Assembly: GCA_039915945.1 (NCBI GenBank)
Contig: JBDSMH010000064.1
Span: 1 to 64,000, forward strand
DNA from: DATLFA01 sp039915945
GTDB lineage: Bacteria > Actinomycetota > Acidimicrobiia > Acidimicrobiales > WLNW01
DNA: 64,000 nucleotides
Direction of reading: 5' to 3'
Of the stretch, positions 58,558-64,000 are shown in pieces; within the stretch, counting starts at the first letter, position 1; every line of letters starts with the position of its first letter. The notes beneath the pieces were generated by a model. It worked only from the letters and a program-made list of their open reading frames with translations, searched no databases and was not told the DNA's origin. The position numbers and the translations under genes are program-made.

Positions 58558-58983
58558 ATGAATCCGACAACCATCACGCGCCAGGTCGACCTCGATACCC
58601 CCGCCGACGAACTGTGGGAGCTGGTCTCCGACCCCGACCAGCTGGCGACATGGCTCGGTGACTCGGTCGATGTCGATGTGCGTCCGGGTGGCACGGGCAC
58701 CGTGGTCGATGACGACATCGTTCGCGTTGTGGAGGTCGAAGAGGTGAGCGAGTCCCGCCGCGTGTCGTTCACGTGGTGGGAGTCGGGGGATCGATCCACG
58801 GCGTCGCGGGTCGAGTTCGCCATCGGCACCACCGACGACGGCCGCAGCCGCCTCACGATCACCGAGACATTGCCCGACCAGGCGCCGCCCATGACGGCCC
58901 GCGCGTCCGTCGCACGGATGCGCTGGGAAGTGCGGGTGCTGTCGCTGTGGGTCTGCACGGTGGCACTCGCGTCGATGCGGTGA
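58558..58983 (+). CDS. SRPBCC (AHSA1-like) domain protein
   Basis: A 141-residue START-like fold protein. ITRQVDLDTPADELWELVSDPDQLATWLGDS is the typical SRPBCC/AHSA1 opening with WELVSDP and the hydrophobic cavity strands (RVVEVEEVSESRRVSFTWW in outline). It may bind a lipid or small hydrophobic ligand. Its stop overlaps the GTG of the ArsR-type gene (GTGA), a very common pairing in Actinobacteria. The promoter region contains the palindromic sites at 58475-58541. Confidence 0.85.
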   Translation: MNPTTITRQVDLDTPADELWELVSDPDQLATWLGDSVDVDVRPGGTGTVVDDDIVRVVEVEEVSESRRVSFTWWESGDRSTASRVEFAIGTTDDGRSRLTITETLPDQAPPMTARASVARMRWEVRVLSLWVCTVALASMR

Positions 58984-59309
58984 GCGCGCTCGACGACCTG
59001 TTCGGGGCGCTGTCCGATCCCACCCGGCGCGCGTTGATGCAGCGCCTGATGCAGAAAGGGCCCGACACCGCCACGCGTCTCGCGGCCGATTTGCCGCTCA
59101 CGCGGCAGGCGGTGGTCAAGCACCTGCAGGCACTCGTCGACGCCGGCCTCGCCACGTCGAAGAGAGACGGGCGCGAAGTGCGCTATACAGCGACACCGGA
59201 ACCGCTGGCGGCGGTGCTGTCCTGGTTGATGGAATCGAGCACGCAATGGGATCGGCGAGTCGAGCGGCTACGGCACAAGCTGCAGGGAGAGGGCAGCGCG
59301 GCGCGCTGA
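58980..59309 (+). CDS. ArsR-family winged-helix transcriptional regulator
   Basis: A 109-residue regulator. LDDLFGALSDPTRRALMQRL is the usual ArsR start, then TATRLAADLPLTRQAVVKHLQALVDAGL (helix-turn-helix) and a wing REVRYTATPEPL. No metal-binding CxC or ELCVCDL site is seen, so it probably senses something else or acts with the SRPBCC partner. The GTG overlaps the SRPBCC stop. The upstream palindromes are candidate autoregulatory operators. Confidence 0.9.
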   Translation: MSALDDLFGALSDPTRRALMQRLMQKGPDTATRLAADLPLTRQAVVKHLQALVDAGLATSKRDGREVRYTATPEPLAAVLSWLMESSTQWDRRVERLRHKLQGEGSAAR

Positions 59310-59322
59310 CCCTGCGTCCGCA

Positions 59323-60519
59323 ATGACGGCACCGGCCGGTGAAAAGTCGACGACCCGCACGTTCCTTCCGTACTTCATCGTGAGCGGCAGCTTGTCGCTC
59401 GGCTACGGGTCGATCTACACCCTCCTGCCGGCGCTGCGCGACGAGTTAGGTTTCAGTGAACAAGAACTCGGCGTGCTCGTCGGTGTCGGGTTCTTCACCG
59501 GTGTGCTCGCACAGGTCTGGCTGTCGCGTTATGCCGACAGGGGCTACGCGTCGATCATGGTGCGAGCGGGCATCGCCATTGCCGCCGTGTCGGCGCTGAC
59601 GTGCGCCGTGTCCACCGAGCTGTGGCAGTTCATCGCCGCCCGCGCGTTCCTCGGCCTCGGCAGTGGCATGGTCGGACCGGCGATTCGTCGGGTCGTCATC
59701 GCGCGCGATCCTGAACGAATCGGCGAGAATCTCGGCAAACAGGGATCGTTCGACATCAGCGGCTTCGTGCTCGGTCCGTTGCTCGCGGGCGGCATCGCGG
59801 AGCTCTTCGATTTCCAAGCACCGTTCTGGGCGCTGTTCTTGCTCTACGTGGGCATCTTCTTCGTCGGGATGCGCCTCGACCTTTCGGCCGCCCGCGCGGA
59901 CTCACGCGGGCGGGCGCTGCGCTCATTGCTGGCGCTTCCTCCGATCAGGGCGGCGTTGTCCGCCTCGATCGCCTTCTACATCACGATCGGCATGTTCGAG
60001 GCCGTGTGGGCGTTGCTGCTCACCGACCTCGGGGCGCGCAAGATCTTGATCAGCATCACGTTGTCGCTCTTCACCGTTCCGATGATTTTCCTCGCACCGA
60101 CCGGCGGCCGATACGCGCAGCGCTATGGGCCATTGCGCGTCGCCGGATTCAGCGTTCTGGTGGCGGCGCTGTGCACGTTGTCGTACGGGTTCTTGCCGTT
60201 GTGGCCGGTACTCGTGATATCCGCACTGCACGCGGTCGCCGATTCGTTCACGATGCCGGCGAACCAAGTTGCCGTCGCGATATCGAGCCCTCCAGAACAC
60301 GTCGGCGCGGGGCAGGGACTGCTCGGCGCGGTCGGCCTCACGGTGGCCGGCATCGTGGCGGTCATCGGCGGCGGTGTCTATGGCCACTTCGGCCGCGGGG
60401 CCCTTTTCATCGGCACCGCGGCGTCGATGCTGGCCTTCCTCGCGTGGGCGTTCTTCAACGGCGCCGGTTTGCGTCAGCCCGCGGTGAAACCCGAGATCAC
60501 TTCGCCCCAGGTCTCGTAG
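59323..60519 (+). CDS. Major facilitator superfamily transporter
   Basis: A 398-residue 12-helix transporter. Loop 2-3 carries LSRYADRGYASIMVRAG, a version of the MFS signature, and helix 4 RAFLGLGSGMVGPAI; the second half repeats the pattern (GGRYAQRYGPLRVAGF). It probably exports a small molecule, substrate unknown. It is 13 bases after the ArsR gene, so may be controlled by it. Its last 46 bases overlap the convergent acyl-CoA dehydrogenase-like gene. Confidence 0.9.
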   Translation: MTAPAGEKSTTRTFLPYFIVSGSLSLGYGSIYTLLPALRDELGFSEQELGVLVGVGFFTGVLAQVWLSRYADRGYASIMVRAGIAIAAVSALTCAVSTELWQFIAARAFLGLGSGMVGPAIRRVVIARDPERIGENLGKQGSFDISGFVLGPLLAGGIAELFDFQAPFWALFLLYVGIFFVGMRLDLSAARADSRGRALRSLLALPPIRAALSASIAFYITIGMFEAVWALLLTDLGARKILISITLSLFTVPMIFLAPTGGRYAQRYGPLRVAGFSVLVAALCTLSYGFLPLWPVLVISALHAVADSFTMPANQVAVAISSPPEHVGAGQGLLGAVGLTVAGIVAVIGGGVYGHFGRGALFIGTAASMLAFLAWAFFNGAGLRQPAVKPEITSPQVS

Positions 60520-61619
60520 TTCTCGTCGTTCGTATGGACATGTTGCGTCGCGGTCACGGCGTCGCGCCACGCACGATGTAGCGGATGGTTGCGGTCGACC
60601 GCGCTGCCGCCGGCAAAACGATAGGCAAGTGTCGCGACATCGACGGCGACATCTGCGACATGGGCCGCCGCGGCGCGCACATCGGTCACGTAGTCGGGTG
60701 GCATCGGTGCCACCGCGGCATCGCCGGCGCTGAGGCGATCGACGATCAGTGCGCGGGCCGCGCGCAGCCGCGTATCGGCGCGGCCGATGTCGCGAAGGAA
60801 TGCGCCGCGTGCGTGTAGTGGAGCGCGCCCACCCATGCGGGCCTTGCCGTTGGCCAGCGCGATGACTTCGTCGAGGGCGCGCCGCGTGAGACCAAGTGCA
60901 ACGCCCGCGTGCTCGGGGCTGATGAAGACCAACAGAGGCAGACGATGCACCGCTCCGGCGCGGTCGTGTACTTGTGCCATGGTGAACGCTCTCGCGTCGG
61001 GCACGAACACCTTGTCGATCGTGAACGTGCGCGATCCGGTCGCGCGGAGGCCGTCGACATCCCACGTGCCCTCGATGATGTGTGCGTGATCCACTGGTAT
61101 CGCCGCCCACAGAACCGCCGTGCGATCGTCGGGTGACGCGCCGTCGAGTCGGGCGCCGATGGCGAGCCACGTTGCGTGATCGATGCCACTCGCGAAACCC
61201 CAACGACCGGTGATCGACCATCCGCCCTCGACGCGCGTCGCGACGCCCGTGGTGGGGAACGTGCCGGTGAAGCGGGGCCAGCGCCCGTCGGCACCGTCGC
61301 AGATCTCACGCACCCCTTCGTCGCTCACATGTCCGCCGACCAGGCCGGCGGACAGCGCCATGAACGACAGCGTCCAACCGACACTGCCGTCGACGTAGGA
61401 CAGCGCCTCGCTCAACTCGAACTGCTCGACGAGGTTCACGTCGCGGCCGCCGAGCGATGTGGGTACGCGCGTGGTGAACAGCCCGTGTGCGTCGGCCCGC
61501 TCGACCAGCTCTGCGCTCAATCGACCGCGCGTGTCGGCGGCGGCGCGATCGCCTTCGATGATCGGGATGAGCTCGTCGACGCCCGCGCGCAATTCGGGTC
61601 GCAAGGTAGCCCCGCTCAT
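60474..61619 (-). CDS. Acyl-CoA dehydrogenase-like flavin enzyme (HsaA/HpaB-type)
   Basis: A 381-residue member of the acyl-CoA dehydrogenase fold but without a clear catalytic Glu. LFTTRVPTSLGGRDVNLVEQFELSEALS, GWSITGRWGFASGID and the C-terminal helical part resemble the flavin-dependent monooxygenase group (HsaA, acyl-CoA_DH_2). It may hydroxylate an aromatic or steroid-like compound using reduced flavin. Its ATG overlaps the stop of the molybdopterin oxidoreductase (ATGA), so the two are an operon. The longer upstream frame was rejected as antisense. Confidence 0.8.
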   Translation of the reverse strand: MSGATLRPELRAGVDELIPIIEGDRAAADTRGRLSAELVERADAHGLFTTRVPTSLGGRDVNLVEQFELSEALSYVDGSVGWTLSFMALSAGLVGGHVSDEGVREICDGADGRWPRFTGTFPTTGVATRVEGGWSITGRWGFASGIDHATWLAIGARLDGASPDDRTAVLWAAIPVDHAHIIEGTWDVDGLRATGSRTFTIDKVFVPDARAFTMAQVHDRAGAVHRLPLLVFISPEHAGVALGLTRRALDEVIALANGKARMGGRAPLHARGAFLRDIGRADTRLRAARALIVDRLSAGDAAVAPMPPDYVTDVRAAAAHVADVAVDVATLAYRFAGGSAVDRNHPLHRAWRDAVTATQHVHTNDENYETWGEVISGFTAG

Positions 61620-63655
61620 GCGACGACCCTCGTGACGGTGACGGGTATGCCCGACTGCTGCACCATGCCGGTGAGTGCGTCGACTCCCGCGTCGGCACTC
61701 GTCAAGTCGCAGACGTTGGGCGCAGCCCATCCGTGCGCAAGGGCTACCGCACCGCGCGCGACCGTTGCGTCGACGCGCGCCTGTCCACTCGTCGAGCCGT
61801 GCGCCGACCGAACGACGACCATGTCTCCGTCGACGACATCTTGTTGCGCGGCATCGTCGGGATTGAGGCGCACCGAGATGTCGTCGACGCGTCCGCCGGG
61901 CGCGGCGACATCGCGTAACTGCGAGTTCATCTTGCGCAGCTGACGATGGGGGATGAGCACCAACGACTCGCGGGTGCGCTCGCGCTCGACTTCGGCCAAG
62001 AGCTCGACGAGCGCCGCGGGCGCGACGCGCCAACGACGGTCGGGGAGCACGCGATCGGTGACCCACCCGAATACGGCGCCGCTGTGCACCGTGCCGTGGC
62101 GCGCCGCGAGCAATTCGTCCGCGCCGCCACGACTGCCGTCGCCGATGCGCGCGATCAGTGATTCGTCGGTTGCATCGGCGAAGTCGACACCTTTCGGCAG
62201 TACCGACACGCCCATCGACATGCCGAGCTCGGCGAACATGCGCCAAACCAGCCGCCGATCGTGAGCCGGCGCAACGACCGCCGGTGTGTACTGGCTCGCC
62301 ACCGCGAGTTGATATGCGTCGAGCAGCCACGGCACGTCGGCGCGTTCGAGCTGGCCGGCAGACGGCCAAAGGTGGGTCGCGAGTGGCGTCGTATCGGTCT
62401 CGATGACGTCGACGACGACGAGTAGCTCGAGGCTGCTCAAAGCGCGTGTGGTGCGTTCGGTGTCGGGCAACGCCGTGAGCGGGTTGCCGCCGACGACGAG
62501 CATCGCGCGGATGTTGCCGCTCTCGATTTCGGTGACCAGCCCCGCGCACGGGTACTCGTCGAAGCGCCGGGGCAGCTCGGGTCGGCTCGCGGGACCGGGT
62601 AACGCGCGGCCATCGGACGGTGTCCACTGGCGCTGATCGAGTTGCATCAGATAACCGGGATTGAACCACATCCCGCCCGGCTGATCGTACGAGCCGGTGA
62701 CGATGTGCAACGCCCACAACATCCACTCGGTGAGATTGGCGGTGGCGCTCATCGACGTGCCGGTGCCGGTCAACGCGCTGACGCGCGGGTGCCGGCGGAT
62801 CGCGGCCACGAGGGCATCGATCTGTTGGCCGTCGATGCCACAGCGCTGCGCAACCGTGGCGCGATCGAACGGCGCGACCGCCTCACGCAGCGCGTCGAGA
62901 CCGGTGCAATGCTCGGTGAGATAGTCGTCGTCGGCGCCGTCGATCAAGAGTTCGCGGACCACGTGCGCGAGCAGCACATGGTCGGTGCTGGGCCGGATCG
63001 CAAGATGATGATCGGCCATCGCCGCGGTTTCGGTACGCCGCGGATCGATGACGAACAACTCGCCGCCGCGCGCCCGAAACTCGCGTAGGCGGCGCACCGG
63101 GTCGGGAATGGCGTTGCTGTGGCCGTGTGACACAACGGGATTGGTGCCGACGAGCACGAGTAGATCGGAGCGTTCGTGATCCCATACCGGTGTCAGCCCC
63201 GACCAGCCACCGATCAACTCGGCGATCAACGGCTTGCACGGTGTGTCGATGGTGGTGGCGGTGTACTTCTGCGTCGAGCCGATGACGCGGAGGAACCGTT
63301 CGGCGGCCCGCCGACCATTGGTGTCGAAGGCCGAGCCGCTCGCGAGATACATCGCGACGGCATCGGGCCCGGACTCGTCGATGATGGCGCGCAATGAGGC
63401 CGATACGTCACCGATGGCGTCGGGCCACGCCTGCCGCTGCCATCCGTCCCCGTCGCGTCGCATCGGCGCGTCGAGCCGACGGGGATCGTGGTGGAACGCG
63501 CCCAGCGCGCGACCTTTTGGGCATACGTAGCCCCGCGACAGCGGATGCTGCGCGTCGCCTCGCACTTGCACGACGGTGTCGCCCTCGACCGTCACGACGA
63601 TGCCGCACATCGCGTTGCAGATGCGGCAGAAGGACGTGACCTCTCGACTCTCCAC
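61616..63655 (-). CDS. Molybdopterin-dependent oxidoreductase with 4Fe-4S site
   Basis: A 679-residue catalytic subunit of the DMSO-reductase family. The N-terminal 4Fe-4S ligands are C-x2-C-x3-C plus a later Cys (SFCRICNAMCG, YVCPKG) at about residues 10-50. TTIDTPCKPLIAELIG may hold the Mo-ligating Cys. Mo-bis-MGD binding pieces follow: VLVGTNPVVSHGHS, VIDPRRTETA, TGTGTSMSAT, VVGGNPLTALPDTE and the C-terminal LNPDDA-type dinucleotide domain. No Tat signal is seen, so it is cytoplasmic. Formate or nitrate-type activity is possible. The start is GTG 63655. Confidence 0.9.
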   Translation of the reverse strand: MESREVTSFCRICNAMCGIVVTVEGDTVVQVRGDAQHPLSRGYVCPKGRALGAFHHDPRRLDAPMRRDGDGWQRQAWPDAIGDVSASLRAIIDESGPDAVAMYLASGSAFDTNGRRAAERFLRVIGSTQKYTATTIDTPCKPLIAELIGGWSGLTPVWDHERSDLLVLVGTNPVVSHGHSNAIPDPVRRLREFRARGGELFVIDPRRTETAAMADHHLAIRPSTDHVLLAHVVRELLIDGADDDYLTEHCTGLDALREAVAPFDRATVAQRCGIDGQQIDALVAAIRRHPRVSALTGTGTSMSATANLTEWMLWALHIVTGSYDQPGGMWFNPGYLMQLDQRQWTPSDGRALPGPASRPELPRRFDEYPCAGLVTEIESGNIRAMLVVGGNPLTALPDTERTTRALSSLELLVVVDVIETDTTPLATHLWPSAGQLERADVPWLLDAYQLAVASQYTPAVVAPAHDRRLVWRMFAELGMSMGVSVLPKGVDFADATDESLIARIGDGSRGGADELLAARHGTVHSGAVFGWVTDRVLPDRRWRVAPAALVELLAEVERERTRESLVLIPHRQLRKMNSQLRDVAAPGGRVDDISVRLNPDDAAQQDVVDGDMVVVRSAHGSTSGQARVDATVARGAVALAHGWAAPNVCDLTSADAGVDALTGMVQQSGIPVTVTRVVA

Positions 63656-63706
63656 GATTCCTATGTTGCCCCATGCGAGCGGGGCAGCGCCGAGTAGGCT
63701 GAAAAA

Positions 63707-64000
63707 GTGTTCGTCGACAGTTCGACCGTATCCGTTGGTTCGATCGCACCCGAGTTCTCGCTCCCCGACGAATCGGGCAGGCTGACCAGCCTGGCCGAGT
63801 TTCGCGGGCGCCCCGTCGTGCTCGTCTTCTTGCGCGGTTTCCTCTGACCGCACTGCCGTGAGCATCTCGCGCAGTTGCGTGAGCACCACGACGAGTTCGT
63901 AACCCGAGATACCCAGGTGTTGGCGATCGCACCGAATGGCCTCGGCAACGATGTCGGCAAGTACATCGACAAGAAGGGCACGTTTCCGTTCCCTCTTCTC
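63707..64000 (+). CDS. Peroxiredoxin-like selenoprotein, Sec encoded by in-frame TGA; truncated by window end
   Basis: From GTG 63707 the frame stays open to base 64000 except for one TGA at 63845-63847 (codon 47). Reading it as selenocysteine gives SIAPEFSLPDESG (residues 12-24), VVLVFLRGFL, then U-PHCREHLAQLRE and VLAIAPNGL with FPFPLL, a thioredoxin-fold AhpC/TSA-like protein with a U-x-x-C active site. The TGA sits exactly at the peroxidatic Cys. A hairpin follows at 63849-63879, consistent with a bacterial SECIS. Role: peroxide or thiol redox chemistry. Divergent from the molybdopterin gene. A mutated TGC or TGT is the alternative. Confidence 0.8.
63849..63879 (+). promoter_or_regulatory. 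Candidate bacterial SECIS hairpin
   Basis: CGCACTGC (63849-63856) pairs with GCAG-T-TGCG (63871-63879, one bulged T); inside, GTGAG (63858-63862) pairs with CTCGC (63866-63870, one G-T pair) around loop CAT. It begins one base after the TGA; the loop is 15 bases from it, slightly shorter than the 16-37 usually stated for bacterial SECIS. Confidence 0.5.

Noticed and set aside
60474..62726. Open frame of 750 residues covering the flavin enzyme and about 1.1 kb upstream
   Set aside because: The upstream part is an arginine-rich shadow of the molybdopterin oxidoreductase in another frame; the real gene starts at ATG 61619.
63656..63850. Short peptide ending at TGA 63847 as a complete gene
   Set aside because: It would be a peroxiredoxin cut at its active site; the frame continues as peroxiredoxin after the TGA, so the Sec reading is preferred.

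Overview
The window is a dense, high-GC stretch of bacterial chromosome with few and short gaps (no gene-free gap exceeds 300 bases). The gene content points to an actinobacterium, most likely of the Acidimicrobiia (Ilumatobacter-like lineages); that placement is inference. It rests on a fused E1/E2 2-oxoglutarate decarboxylase (Kgd), the mismatch endonuclease NucS, a wax ester synthase/DGAT, three luciferase-like (F420-type) oxidoreductases, a MhuD-like heme monooxygenase, a UvrD2-like helicase with HRDC domain, a GTP-dependent PEP carboxykinase and frequent GTG/TTG starts with 1-4 base stop/start overlaps.

Layout. 0-6.4 kb: a truncated short-chain dehydrogenase, then a minus-strand run (FAD reductase, WS/DGAT, NucS, UbiB-like kinase, CysQ-like phosphatase). 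6.5-9.8 kb: the sulfate activation operon cysD-cysN-cysC plus a small unknown protein. 9.8-14.6 kb: a zinc-ribbon protein, the ABC-F protein EttA, a NYN RNase with a histone H1-like tail, a HAD hydrolase and a small winged-helix-like protein. 14.7-22.8 kb: kgd, a SnoaL-like protein, xthA, a UvrD2-like helicase, a mini-zincin and a PH/SHOCT membrane protein. 22.8-28.2 kb: a plus-strand series of small membrane proteins, hydrolases, a PIG-L deacetylase, a phosphatase and the MhuD-like protein. 28.3-34.6 kb: pckG, a cold-shock-like protein with rpmB, fakA and recG. 34.6-46.7 kb: an F420-type oxidoreductase, fumC, an eIF2B-like protein, a CoA-ester lyase, a CapA-like protein, a membrane glycosyltransferase-like protein, an acyl-CoA dehydrogenase and a GGDEF/EAL protein. 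46.7-64 kb: mutY, a glutamine amidotransferase, metabolic hydrolases and oxidoreductases, a lone clpP facing an SRPBCC/ArsR pair, an MFS transporter, a molybdopterin oxidoreductase operon and a truncated peroxiredoxin gene.

The most striking item is at the right edge: a thioredoxin-fold peroxiredoxin-like gene whose frame is interrupted by one TGA exactly where the catalytic cysteine is expected (Sec-x-x-Cys), followed at once by a plausible hairpin. I read it as a selenoprotein. Other unusual items are the NYN RNase with a lysine/alanine tail, an EAL domain that has lost both glutamates of its EGVE motif, a dispersed REP-like palindrome family with at least seven copies, a 32-bp perfect palindrome between clpP and the SRPBCC/ArsR operon, and several long inverted repeats between convergent genes. 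No rRNA, tRNA, CRISPR array, insertion sequence or prophage was recognised.
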